A stretch of 64,000 nucleotides of DNA. It comes from Prochilodus magdalenae. Lineage: Eukaryota; Chordata; Actinopteri; Characiformes; Prochilodontidae. Location of the stretch: positions 77,501 through 141,500 of the forward strand of contig JAMWET010001362.1 in assembly GCA_024036415.1 (NCBI GenBank), read 5' to 3'. A model generated the notes under the pieces. The model ran no database searches and was not told the DNA's origin. It worked only from the letters and a program-made list of their open reading frames with translations. The position numbers were made by a program, and so were the translations under genes. Positions 17,654-31,800 of this stretch are shown piece after piece (the stretch's first letter is position 1; each line of letters opens with the position of its first letter).

Positions 17654-18218
17654 CTTATTCTTCAGCTAGACTGCTGTAGGCCCGATAGGAGGATACATGT
17701 AAATAAGCTGGTTTGCGTATAAGCTTAGTTTCCATATATAGACTGCATGCATCTGAAGCGTGAACATTCTTTAACCATGTTTACATACCTTAGTAACATT
17801 GTTTAATTCCCAAATGGTAAGGAGAATTCCATATTCAAGAGTTTGATATAATATGTAAACAACGTGTTCAAATTTCAAAGCGTACAACTCCTTCTCCAGC
17901 TTACACATTCCTTCCCCCGGCTTATGCATGGACCTGGACTGGTCTTCGGCTGCCATCTGCGTGTGTCTGGAGCTAGATAAGAATCTACTGCTGTGGGTGT
18001 GATATGGATCTTCGTTTGGCGCCCTGCTGATGTGGCTACATAAATGAGTGGCTATAGGATGGTCCATCAAAACAAGCATCCAACGCGTTCTCAAAACTCC
18101 ACACACAGGCCATCACATGTCCACAGGCTAGCAAGTTAGCAAGCTTTCATGCGAGGTTCACAAACAAGGAAGGGCCAGAGTTCTGGTGGGTCTGGATATA
18201 TACGTGACTGGGCCAGAG

Positions 18219-18275
18219 GTGGGTGATAGATAGATAGATACTTTATTGATCCCAGAGGGAAATTCACTCAGTGGA
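18219..18275 (-). mobile_element. LINE 3' end with (ATCT)n tail
   Basis: The plus strand reads TAGATAGATAGATACTTTAT followed by TGATCCCAGAGGGAAATTCA. On the minus strand this is a LINE 3' terminus ending in AATAAAGTATCTATC repeats, common in fish for Rex-type retrotransposons. The 5' extent is unclear. Confidence 0.6.
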
Positions 18276-18279
18276 TGCA

Positions 18280-19090
18280 CTCAGAGATGAGAACAGGTTA
18301 AGTATAGGCCTGTTGGAGGAAGACAGGCATAGGCCTGTTGCCTGTTGTGATGCCTGTTGGAGACAGACAGGCATCACCATTGTTGTCTAAACTATACATG
18401 GGCAAATAAGCATCTAAAGTCTCTTCCTGCTGCAGTTTTGCATATTGATAATAAACTATAGATGGCAGATAAGATAGATGAATGGGTGTTTTTATTTTAC
18501 TGGTCTTGTTTATTCATAGCACAAGGTAAAAAGATGAAGATCAGCTGCTGCTGCTGCTGCTGATGATGATAATGTCAGTGTTATACAATAACTAAAGCTC
18601 ACACATTGCGATGCTGGGAATACAAGCTTATATACTTATTGCCCAGCTAACCAATCCCCATACCCCTTGCTGTTTTGCAAATCTTGCGAAACTCTGTCAT
18701 TTCCTTCTTCTGCACAGCTCTACAAAAATCAGCCCACTAGCACCCTCCATCAGCCTCGGCAAGAAACGAAACTAACTAAAGATAGGCTCCTTATTAGTGG
18801 ACCAAGCTGCATCAACCGCACTGCTAAAGCGACCTGTTGCCCCGCTGGCTGTGATCAGTCAGTGCACTTGCTTCAGTCCGTGGTGCACCAACCTTCAGGT
18901 CCCACTTTCAGTGGTCGCCGCTGCACCAAAAAAGGCTCGAGACTCTCAAGCGCGTTTCATGCCTTGTTTTTTTGTTTCCCACCTGTATTCGAGAAGCCCC
19001 GCCCCTCCCGCGCCAGGGTTGGCTAATACCGGTACACTGTACAAGGTTTTTTTCTTCATAAATTTTTACCCATTTTCTTGTGCTATATAT
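18280..19090. other. No gene recognised
   Basis: Mostly unique sequence with a short CTG/GCT triplet run near 18545. The frames at 18667-19123 are C-rich but match nothing I know. A GC-rich patch occurs near 18990-19015. Confidence 0.35.
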
Positions 19091-19097
19091 ATATATA

Positions 19098-19490
<393 letters not shown>

Positions 19491-19654
19491 ATTTACGGTA
19501 GCACTGCATGAGTATATAATCAGAAATGAGGAATATATGAGGAAATAATCAGAAATGTATTGCCAGCTATTAATATTGTAGCGGATGTTGGTGTTTTATA
19601 TGTAGTGATAGACTTATAGAGTTAGCTTTATTACCGAAGTCAGTTTCCCTATTC

Positions 19655-19871
19655 TTTTGTCCGATTGGCAGATTATCAGCAAATCACAGCACAGGAGGCG
19701 GGAGTTGTCGGAAAACGGGCGGGAAAACAATGACGGGGGCGGTGCGCACGCGGCGTTGCTAGGCAGTGCGCGAGAGGAAGGCGTTAGCGGTTGCTGTTTC
19801 GAGACGGTTGTTTTTCCTGAAGTGAAGTGAACTTCTCTTGAGCATGTGGCCGACCGCTCTGCTGAGGAAGA
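19655..19871 (+). promoter_or_regulatory. mtmr9 GC-rich promoter and 5' UTR
   Basis: A CpG-rich stretch without a TATA box. It carries an inverted CCAAT (GATTGGCAG near 19663), two GGCGGGA motifs of E2F/Sp type (near 19696 and 19718) and GGGGGCGGTGCGCACGCGGCG. This is the usual architecture of a housekeeping promoter. The start site is not visible; it probably lies at about 19740-19800. Confidence 0.6.
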
Positions 19872-19894
19872 ATGGAGTTTTCCGAGCTTATTAA
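19844..19894 (+). other. Upstream ORF overlapping the mtmr9 start
   Basis: An ATG with A at -3 lies 28 nt before the mtmr9 ATG and in another frame. It runs 16 codons to a TAA inside the coding exon. If transcripts include it, it could lower initiation at the main ATG, which itself has a strong context (A at -3, G at +4). Confidence 0.45.
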
Positions 19895-22800
19895 AACGGC
19901 TAATGTCGAAGATGTGGTCTTAAAACTGCCTTTCCAGCCGCCGGTCAGGGGAACGCTGTGCGTTACCGGCCACCACCTCCTGTTCTCGGACAGAGCAGAG
20001 GATAGAGAGTGGCAACTTCTGCTGCTCCTCAGGAACATAGATGCCCTCGAGAAGAGGTGAGATAATAAAGGCACTTGTTTTTAAAAACTCGATTTAACAA
20101 GCTGATAAAAGTGTAGTTTTGTGGGTTTTGAGTTTTGGACCTGGAGTTAACCGTTTTTAATTACTTTTTGTTTTATTATCTTTGTAACTGGTACAGTTCA
20201 TTTTCAGTTTCAGTCAGTCATATCTAGAACACACCTTCTGTCATGTCCTACCATCTGTTTCTCCAGAACTGGACATGCAGTATCAGCTGTGCAGTAACAA
20301 GACATGAACAAGTATCCATAATAAAATTAAAACTACATTTCAGTGTGTTTATAATATTTTATACGCTTCCCATGTTTTTTTTTATTTGACCTTAATTTGA
20401 CTATATGAACCCTGGTTTGTCAGTCTGCCCCTCAGCACTCATTAAAGGTGTTATGGGCTGTGTTCAGACTGCAACCAAATTTGATCTGTTTCTCGGGTCA
20501 GATCTTTTGAGGCGACTCATCTGGTCTGGTTTGTATGTCCAGGCATCACCAGTCTATCCGCATGGGTAGCTGTAGTAACACTGTAGGCACCAGTAACTAC
20601 CTAGCCACTCTGGTGACGTGGCTTTCATATGCAAAAGCAGAAGAAGTGTAGGTGCATCTTTCAACCTCCATACTGTCTAGTTTCAGCTTCATTGCTCTGT
20701 CAGGTCATAGTTCACATCTCTATCTCTCTCATTCCCAGCACTTCCATCACTCTGGATTTGACATTGCCGTTGTTTGGTGAGGGCATTCTGAATCCGATTT
20801 GAGTTGCCGGAGCATCCAGACTGATACACCTTCTTAGAAATCAGATTGGACTGGCATTTCAAACCACTTTCAAATGTGGTTTAGCTCTGATCGACAATTT
20901 CATGTGGTGAAATACATCTGTATACAATCCGGATATGCCAGAAATCAATTCAGTACATTTAGCTGACATACTGTGAATCTCAAACACTTAAAACACACCT
21001 CAAAATACAGATCCCAAATTTGTGAAATAGGATGATAAAATGGGTCAATTCCAAAATTCAAAATTGCTACAGATACAATAGACATATAAATATTCACACC
21101 CCATTCATAGTACAACATTTACATTTACGGCATTTAGCTGATGCTCTTTTCCAGAGCGACTTACATGGGTATCCATATTAGGTAGGCCAGTGCAGTGTTA
21201 GGAGTGTTGCCCAAGGACTCTTATTGGTGTAGCATAGCCATGCAGACTGGGATTCAAACCCCAGTCTCCCACATGTGCTGGTGGCTCCCTGGTGGGTAGT
21301 GGTATTATCTGCTGAGCTACACCAACCACAACAGAGCAAATCAAATGCTCCAGGTTGTGAATGGGCTGTCTACACTTTTCACTCTTCCCAAGGAACCAGG
21401 CTTGTCTTTAAACAAGGTGGAGGTTGAATTCCCAGTCCATCTTAAGTGTACAGACTCCAGAATGTGACTGCAGCACCAAATATGGAGGAACGAAAAATTT
21501 GTAAAACAGACTGCCAAACAGGAGGTCAACTTCAGTGCCCACATCTTTAACATGATCCTGGGCAGCTTTAATCCTAAGTTGTTAGTTAGTTCTGCACATT
21601 TCACTCCGAACAGTTTCTTAAACTCTTAAAAAACACAGAGCAGCTTCGCTCAGAGTTTGACCCTGAAGCGACTGAAGGGAGGAGCAGTTCTACCTTTATT
21701 ACCATCACAACCCCAATCAAAAAATAAAACTCATCTCTGTGTAAATGAGCTAGATCCTCATACTGTTTACCTAGCTGTGTTAACAGTAGTTACTGGAGCC
21801 TGCTAGTAGCTAGCATTACCAGTACTAGCCACTTGCTTTTGGGGTTGTGATGCTAATGAAGGTGGAGCTGCTCCATACGTTTGAGAAGCTATTGCAAAGG
21901 GTTTGGAGTGAAATGTGCGGCGCAGACGAACAACCTTGAACCTGGCCAGCTTGTCTTGTGAATTTTTCAATTAAAGTGAAATGGTGTAGCTTTCTGACGC
22001 CTGTGCAAGCTGTAGCATTTAAGGTGGAACGAAACATTCAATTCAGAATCCCGGCTAACAGGAAGCCAACTTCAGCCACGTTTAAAGATGAACATCAACA
22101 ATGCCTGCTGACAGTAGGTTCCTTAGAAAAGGGTATGAAAAGTACCAACATCCCTTTCACAGCCTGGAACAATACATTTTCAATCCTAGAGTTTTCCAAA
22201 TAGTCCACCATTTTCATTACTGTTTTTATTCTGTGTAAACCTTTGGAGTATAAATATTAATGAGTATATTCTTTAACAGTTTAGGATTTTGGAATCGGTC
22301 CGTTTTACTGTCATGGTTTATAAGTGCAGGATTTGTGTTTGAAGGAGGATAAACAGTGTTTGAGATTCACAGTATATCAGTTTTATGTATTTATGAATGC
22401 CAATGATTAGACAGTTTTTCATTCTTTTGCACCTTTAAATTATGATTTTTTTATAATAGCCACAGTAACACAATGTCTTACAATGTCTCAGATATCAGAA
22501 AATGTATTTGTGACCGTTAAGTGTAATAACTTTTTGCAAGAGCATTTAAGGCATTAGATGCTTCGGATATCTGATTTATATCACCGCCACCGATAGGATG
22601 ATGGGAACATTCCACCAACAATGACTTTGTGTAGACAATCTCGTTTCAGCCACGCCATCTCAATGTGCGCATGTGCAATACTCATATCGCATAATGTACA
22701 ATGTTAATTAAGGCAAATTAAACGAAACAGGTCATGCTACAATTTTTTTACTGCTTGATTCAAAAGAACAGCCTGCATGATTCTTGAACTTGGATTTAAG

Positions 22801-25800
22801 TCTACTCAGGTACACTGAGAAGAGGGATCACAGTGCTCACCTGCTTTTGTGTTTGGTGCACTGAAACCCTTTATAGAGCTTTAAAATTCCAGGAAAGATG
22901 GTACACACTCACCAGAGGGTTAAAAAGTCATCATCAGCAGTTTGATTAATATTAAATTATGCTGTTCAAATCATCTGGTGAAAATTCCTGAATTTATTTA
23001 CATATTGCAATATATAGCGCAGGGAGAAATAGCCTATATAATGCAAACGTTTTTTCCAGTATCGTGCATCCCTAATGTAGACGTAGGTTTTCTTCTTTAA
23101 ACTGAAACTCACCAGTGTTTGCTCTCAGCATGTGTCTGCAGCCACATGTATTTGCTGAGACTGTTTTGTGTGTACTGATAATCAGCTCTCACACGTTTCT
23201 ACACGATATTGCACTGTATATGTCAATATAAATAAGCTGTGAGTGTTGCTGGTGTTTGTCTTGGCTTGCTTTTTGAAGAATCATTAACTTAAATCAAACA
23301 GGCAGTACCTGCTGATTGGGGAGCTGTCGACTGTTCAGTACACTCACCATCCACTTACTTTATTTGCTTCCACTTTGAGCTCCACCTACTTTATAGCCCC
23401 ATAATATAAGTGTGCAGTTACAGACTGTAGTACCACCTGTTGATGCATAATTGGCTAACCACCCTCTTCCACATTTAACATTGATTAACACTACATACAT
23501 CTGTGTTTCTGCTGGGTTGATAGTGGTCTGCCGTCCAAAACTATCCAAACAGGACTAGCTTTGTGTCCGAAACTAACAACTGATAAGACAAATTGGGTGT
23601 TAAGAGCTATAGTCTCTAACTGTACACCTGCAGACTGGTGCTACAAGGGAAGGGGTTCTTATACAATTTACCAGTAAGCGTATATAATAAGGAAGTTCAC
23701 AGTGTTAAATGTTGAGTTCAATTCCAATTTAAACACTTCATTGGACTCTAAATGTATGGTGCTGTGTACGAATGGCCGTATGACAGTCCAGTCTAAAAAG
23801 TCTTTAACCCTTGTGCACTAATGCCTTTTTTATCCATCGCTCTCTCTGTATTAGTGTTGAGAATCTACTAGGATACCCCCAGCACTCCAAAGCTGGCCAG
23901 AGCCAAAGGTTTGATCCAGCACTAAATCTCATCTTTGTCCCAAAGCGCTCATGTTACTGTCTCTGGAGAGCAAAGCATTGTGAGTGCAGAGAGAAGTTGC
24001 CCCTTCTTGCTGAATGTATAGCTTCATGTTTATTTTGATTGGGGGCGTGGCCTGGGTGAGTATTAAAGCAATGGTTCAGCCAAAAGTGAAATTTGTCAAA
24101 TTTGAAATCGACCAAAACCCTGTGTTTGCTTCAGCTCTGTGGTTCTTATTGTGATCTGTTTGAAGGATGTTCTAACTAAGACAAGTATAACTCAGGAGAA
24201 ACTGCTCTGTTCTTAATATTTTGTGATTTGGGTTGCAATAAACAGTTATTAGAAACAGAACGAGCAAACCTAAACCAACCAATGTTTATGCTGAGATCTG
24301 CTCTGCTGTTAAGCCAAATAGCCCTGCAGTATGCAGGCTCGAGGTATTATGATCTATGATCTGTAGCCTCGCATTCCTTTGTGTAATGGCCCAGGCATAC
24401 ACTGTGTGATTTTAGCCCGATGTTAAGCCCCATTTGGTCAGAACCGACTGAATTTCATGATCGGGCCGAATTTGATATCAATTTGAGTTGATATTTGCAG
24501 TACCAGCGTTCGTTTATGCAGACTGTACTACAGTGATCTTTAATTTTTTTTTATTTTATATTGTCTCTGTAGTGCAGCTGGTTTTCAGTTTCAGTGCAGT
24601 GTATGTTTCAGTGCAGTGTAGTAATGTTAGCAAAGCCACTGAAGTACAGTTAGTTGCGTCAGCAGCTCAATCCCAAACAACCCCCTCCTTCCTGCGTTCT
24701 GGCTTCTACACCAAAACATTAGTCCAGCATGAAATTGTGTACACACGGCGTGCTATTTTCATCTTCATCTTTATTGGCATTTGTCTGTAGTCTGATCTGA
24801 GCTGTCTGTATGGGCAGTGTGAGATGTGAGCTCACACCCCAAAATTTCTAATACTGCGCAGTGTATGGCTGGCTTCACTGAAAAGTGTAAGACACAGACT
24901 ATAGTGCATAACTAAAGACACCAAACCTATCTTGGCTGAGCAAATACATTTGATGTAGGAGAAAAGAATGTAGTAGGTTCTATATTTGACCAAAAAGGGG
25001 CAACTTCTGTTCTGAGCAGCGCTGCTATGCTTGTTTATGTCTTGCATCATTAGGAAAACTCTCAGTGGACTTCAGCACCTCATGTTGCTTTTTCCAGTTT
25101 GTATACCCGAACACATTACTGACTGATTGTTTCAGGGAGCATTTCTTCATGTGTTACAGAGCCTGCTGATCATGTCTGTGGCACTGCCATCCTTTCAAGT
25201 GCGCTTTACTTCTTCTTTTTAAAGTGTCCTCATGGAAGCCAACATGCAATACTGGCCATAATTCTTTTCCTCATTAAAATAAAGGCAAAACAATGCCTTT
25301 GTGTCGCTCTTCCTGCTTTTCTATTTTTAAAGAAAGCCAGCTGTGCTCAACTGGTCCAAACATGTTCTGTAAGCCAAAGAAACAATACCCTGATGGTGCA
25401 GATAAGCTACTTTTCTCTTTCACGTCTGCAGTGTAACAGCAGCTCTGCTAGTGTAACAGCAGCTCTGCTAGTGTAAGCTTTTATTGGAGGCATCTTGCTT
25501 ATGAGGGAGCATGTGTTACTAACGCATGACCTAATGTGTGTGTGTGTGTGCTCAATGTGCAGAACAACTGGCTCGTCTGGTACCATCATTATCAAGTGTA
25601 AGGACCTGCGCATTCTCCAGCTTGACATTCCTGGAATGGAAGAGTGCCTTAACATTGCCAGCTCTATAGAGGTACACTGATTCCTAATTGAGTTGGCTAA
25701 TACATTTTCAGGTGGCGATGCATATGGAACTTTGTTTCTAGCTTATGACCAACTGTAATTTCATCCATGTCTTCTAACGGGTACAAAAATAAGATAGCCC

Positions 25801-28800
25801 CCCTTCGGTTAAATCCTATTCGGTCTTATTTAAGTATTATAATCACAACATGCTTAAAAGACTTGGTAGTCTGATTATCTTTGTTAAAGTACAGTCAGCA
25901 TTATCTGGCAAATGTGGACATATAATGTAATCCACTTAGCAATGGTTACACCTTTTTTGAAAGTAGGGATGATGTTTAAAGGTCTAGAGTTATTACTGTT
26001 GTTTTGCTGTACTACTTATATGTAATTACCAACTGATTCATTATCATCCATCTTTCCCTCTGATATGCATTAACTGGTGACAGAAAAATAAAAGAGCCCC
26101 CCTTCGGTTAACAAAATTTATATTCCCAGCCTTATTTAAGTATGTATATACAATCACAACGTGCTTAAGGCAGGTCTCTAAGTTTTGCCTTAAGCAATCT
26201 TAAAGAAGACTTTTGCAGATATTTAAACATCACTGAACAATTCAGTTGATAAAATGTGAAGTGGAATTTGTTGGAAGGAGAAATCCGTATGCCATCCTTG
26301 AGAAACTAAAGAGAGAACTGGGACACCAGAGGTATTTATTGCCTCTAAACACTACCTCAAAGAAACTAGTACATGGTATGGGTATAAATACTCCACCTGA
26401 CGTTTGTGGTCTAAAATTTGCTCTAAAAATGTGCAAAGACTGCATAGAGCAAAGATTTGTCTGTTTAGATTTACCACTATTTTACCAACATCAATTATAA
26501 ATAAATACTCGGAAGACACATGTTGTTTTAGAATCGGCACATAATAATAGTTTATAGGTTTCTATGGGTTATTACCAAGTTTTGGTTGTCTCCAGTATTA
26601 AAGCTTCTGCAGGTTAATTGCTGTGTGTGGTGTGTGTGTGTATGTGTGTGTGTGTGTGTTTGTTTGTGTTTTTCTTCAGGCTCTTTCCTCTCTGGAGAGT
26701 GTGACAGAAATGTATCCATTCTTCCACCGTCCACGTGAGCTCAGTCTAAATGACCCTTGGGGTCTCTCCTCTCCAGAGCAGGATTACAGACAAACAGAGA
26801 GACTGGTAAGCAACACACACCCACACACACACAAACACTAACACCCCCCCAACACACACATATACTGTATGTGTATATATATATATATATAGTACTGTGC
26901 CAAAGTCTTATATTATAAGGGTTATTTTATTTTATTTTATTTATATTATCTAGGGTTTTATTCCAAACTGCTGAATATTCATTTCCGACAAAGAGTGCTT
27001 TGTCTTAGGTACTTGAAAAAATGGATTTAAAAAGGTAATTAATAGCAAAGTAATGGTTTATTTATATGTAGTAATTGTTTATTAAATAGATGTAGTGTTG
27101 ATACAAGCTTGATGTTGATGTTGCATAACAATAGAAGCACCTCTATGGTGCTATATAGGACCATTTTCAGTACATAATATATAGAACCATATGCACATTC
27201 TCCATCAATCTGAAAAAAAAAAAACATGACATGATTCTGTATTCTATATGCAAAGTTTGGACACCCCTGGTCAAATGACATTTTTTAATTGATTTTCTTA
27301 ATGAACATAAGTAAACACGTTGTCTATAGAAAACATACTGCAAATTTAACATTTAATGTAAAAATATGGTTAATTGCACTAAATATAAATATAAAGTGTA
27401 AACACTTTCACTTATGTATCAACAACACATGTAATTTGACTGCTGAAACTTTTGCTTATGACTATATTCTAAAACATGCACGTGTTAGCCATTTCATGAC
27501 ATGGTTTCAAAACACTAAAGGAAGACAAACAGGAAGCAGTTGGCTTGGCACAGGAAGTGAATGAGTGCTGGTGCTCTCACAGGAAAAGAAGTGCTTTATG
27601 GGTGACAGCTCAAGCTTTTGTGATTCATGTTGTTTACTAGTGGTTAAGCTTATTTTGTCTGATGGCAGAAGCAAACCTTTAGGGAACATCCTCTGTGAGT
27701 CCTGCAGGACTATAAGAGTCTGTATGCGGCCCACACTTCAGTTCCTCACTCTCACAACTGATGTCACACTTCAGATTAATCCCATAATGATTATTAAATA
27801 AATTCACAGCAGAGCCTTAAAATATACAGCTGAATGATACATATTGCTGTTTAAGGAATTAAGAATGATTAGCTAATTGTGTCTGACCCAGATATGACCT
27901 TCTCTGCTCCCTCAGTTTTTTTTTACTCACCTTTCTTTGTTTCTCTCTTTCCCATTGTTTTTTCATTCCTAATCTTCTCATCGTCCCTGTTTTTTTTTCT
28001 TCTTCCTTTCTTCATAGTTCTCTGTTTCATTTATTCCTCTGTTCTCCTTTACTCCTCATTTGTCTTTAAGATCATGCTTAATTTGGGGTAACCAGTATTT
28101 TATTCATGCATTCATGTGGAAGGGAAGAAATTCACTGAAGCAAGGTGCAGCCAGTAAATCCAGCCAGTAAAACCAGTAAGAATCAGGTCCAAGAAACTGA
28201 AAGCTCTTTTGTCCATGTGTCTGGACAAAAGACAGAGAGAAACATACTCTGTATAAAACCTGACAGCTAAACATCTTAACAGTCTCTCGTATTCACTTAA
28301 ATACACATACAAACTGCAAACACAGCCAAAGTCATTGTTATTAGTATTATTGTATTATCATTTTACAGTGGTTAGTCATTGTTCTGTTCTTGCAGATTGT
28401 TGATCTCTGTGGTTTTGTCACCATAATTTATTATCTCTGCTTTTAACTCGTGGACAGTGGGACAGGTGGAGACTAAGCAAAGTGAACTCAGATTTCTCAG
28501 TGTGTCCGTCATACCCCAGTGCCGTGATTGTACCCCAAGCTGTAGACGATGACACACTCTTGAAGGCAGCACGTTTCCGTCAGGGTGGAAGGTTTCCTGT
28601 GCTCTCCTACTGTCATCACAGAAACAGGATGGTAAGAGAAGGATACACTCATGAATAGTTCATAACAAATGGGCACTTTTTGTCATTATTGGTCTACAGT
28701 ATTGCATGGTTTGGTGCTCTTCTGGCTTCATTTAGCCCTTAATGAGATAAATCAGGTGTGTCATAACAGAAAAAACACAGAGGTGTGTAACGTGAGGTCA

Positions 28801-31800
28801 GAGCAACATTTGAGCAATAATGTTTCCTCTGGGCTGTTTCACAAACTTCACTTTTTAACAGGATATTGCCAAAATACAAACATTAATAATAAGTGCTTAG
28901 GTGTCCACATCCAGCTCGGAATGAGCATGTAAACAGGAAACGTCTGTAAAAACACAGCAGCACTCTGAAAACTCATAATTTTACATGCTGGATCAGATTT
29001 AGACTAGTTAAGTGGCATTGCCATTAAAGATGCTTGGTTCATTGTGGCCAGCAAACCTTCAAAACTAGATAATAGTTTGTAAATCATAGTTTTAACTGTT
29101 TCCAAGGTGATCATGCGTAGCAGCCAGCCCATGACAGGAGCCAATAGGAAGCGATGCAGGGAAGACGAACTCCTCCTACAGGCACTGACCGACGAATCAG
29201 AGATGGGTTACATCATAGACACGCGCTCAGCCCAGCAAGCTCAGCAGGCCAGGATGACCGGAGGAGGGTTTGAGTCCAAATCCTTTTACCGACCCTGCAG
29301 GAGGATTCATAGACATATGGAGAGGTACTCACTTGTTTGATCATATGTCCCATGTCCCACCTGTATGACTGGAAAATGAATAGTCTTCAGAGCTAACTGG
29401 AAAGTTACACTGAAACATGAAAACAGTCCTTTTAGATTAGTGTTGCAGGGAGTTTTGTTTTGCCCTGCATCTGTGAACTCAATCACCTGCATAGACTTAA
29501 TCTGTGTATGTAAGTGAATGCATGTGTATTTTCAGAGGTAAGGTGCTGCAGGAGAGTTTAATCAAGCTGGTAGAAGCGTGCGGCGACCCATCTCATAACA
29601 TGGACCGCTGGCTGAGCAAGCTGGAGAACTCTAAATGGCTGTCTCATGTTCACAGTGCTCTATCCACTGCAGGCCTGGTGGCAGAGTGCGTGGAGAGGTG
29701 AGTTCAGTCCTGAATCTGTCATTCTGATGTGGAAACCACAGTTTCTCTGATCTCCTTCTCCTTGTGGTCATTTGTTCACTGTCATAATGGTAATGAGGCC
29801 CAGAAGAGGTTTAGTGTTTAATTATTTCTGTTGTAAAAAAAAATTAAATGTTAATATTAAAAGATGACAATAAAAAACAGACACAAAGTGTGTGTACCTA
29901 ATAAACTGGCAGCACAGCATCTTACTCAATTTACTGTCTTATCATTATATGTTCTTTTGCATTTGCTTCACGAGTGTGAAGATACACATGCTATGCTAAT
30001 TAACAGCATATATCTGACGCTCTTATCCAGAGCAACTTACAAGGTTAATCATATTACAGGTAGGCCACTGTAGTGTTAGGAGTCTTTCCCACGGACTCTT
30101 ATTGGTGTAGCACAGCCTAGTCACCCAGACCAGGAATTTAACCCCCATCTCCCACATGTGGCGTTATCCTCTGAGCTACACCAACCAGAAGAGCGTACCT
30201 TATAGTGTTGTGACATATTTTATCAGGACAGTGGGAGAGATTTCCGTATTTCACAACCCACTTTATTTCTAGCTCAAGAACATTTTACAGTTACATAGTG
30301 CTGCTGCACAGTATCGATATGGCAGTGGGTATACTGATACCGATGACTGACACTCAGTCAGAGTAAGTGTGTATAAACGTTGCACATATGAGACCTGAGA
30401 AATTCAGATATGAAACAACATCCACTTCTGTTTTTACTGAGCCAGAGAAGCAGCACAACACAGGTTTATCTGTATACTGTCCAGTTCTGTTTTTTGATTT
30501 ACTTAAGATGTCAAACATGGTTCTAATAACTAATTATATGAAAATAAAAATACTTATAAATATATAGTAGTAAATAAACAAAAACATGCATCTAATATAT
30601 TTAATCCAACCAGTAAATGCTATTCATTTAGGTTATTTGTTCTTAACAATTATTTAATAACAATTATTTAAACAATAATTTAACATTGTAATTGTATACA
30701 TATCAGGACTTATAGTTCAGTTAGGATAGATACAGTCATTATCGGTATTGTATTGTATCAGAAGAGAAGATACAATAACAACAACACTACAAATAAACAC
30801 CAAACGCAGAGTGTGTTCAATGTCACTTGTTTTTCATCCACTTATGATGATCTTTATTTATGCTTTTTTTGGTCTGCAGCCTAATATTTGCACTTGGTCT
30901 CTATTCAGATCCGCAATAGATTACTTTTTCTTGTAGGGTAGGCAGTCACCCTGCTCTGGACCTGCTGTCCAGTGGGCCACAGAATGTTTATGTACAAATC
31001 TGTTAGTCCTGTGCTCTTAATGGTGCAATAAAAATTTCTATATTCTATTTTTCTAATTTCTAAAATTTCTATTTCTATGGAAATAAAAATTCTAACAGTG
31101 CAAAGTATATGTGATCTGCTGAGCCAAACAAAGTCTGTTCAGAGGTTTTCTACTTAATGTAGGTTAATTTAGTTTTGAGAATTTGTCCTTTCTAAGATGC
31201 TGTGCTCACCTTCAGTGTTGTTTTTACAGGGACGGTCATTCAGTGCTGGTACATGGGTATGAGGGGCTGGACACAACTCTATTGGTGACCACACTGGCCC
31301 AACTTATCCTAGACCCCGCCTCCAGAACATTCAGAGGCTTCCTTCAGCTACTGGAGAGAGAGTGGGTTCAGGTAAGGGAGTGTATGCTACCTCATATAGT
31401 ATATCCTCTTTGTGTGCGACTCTATTTTGTAGTTCTTTGTAGTTCTATGGTTCCAGACTTTAGTCCATCTGTTTCTCTGTATACTTTATTACCCTGTTCT
31501 TAAATAGTCAGGACCCCCCATAGGACCACCACAGAGAAGATATAATGTGGGCGGTGGATCGTTCTAAGCACTGCAGTGACATTGTGGTGGTGTGTTAGTG
31601 TTTGTGGTGCTGTATTAGACACTTCTACCTTGCTGGTCCACCTTGTAGATGTGCAGTCAGAGACGATAGCTCATCTGCTGCTGCACAGTGCAGTGTTGAT
31701 CATCCTCTAGTCCTTCATCAGTGTCCACAAGGTGCTGTTGTCTGGATAGTTTTGGTTGGTGGAATATTCTCAGTTCAGCAGTGACACTGAGGTGTTGGAA

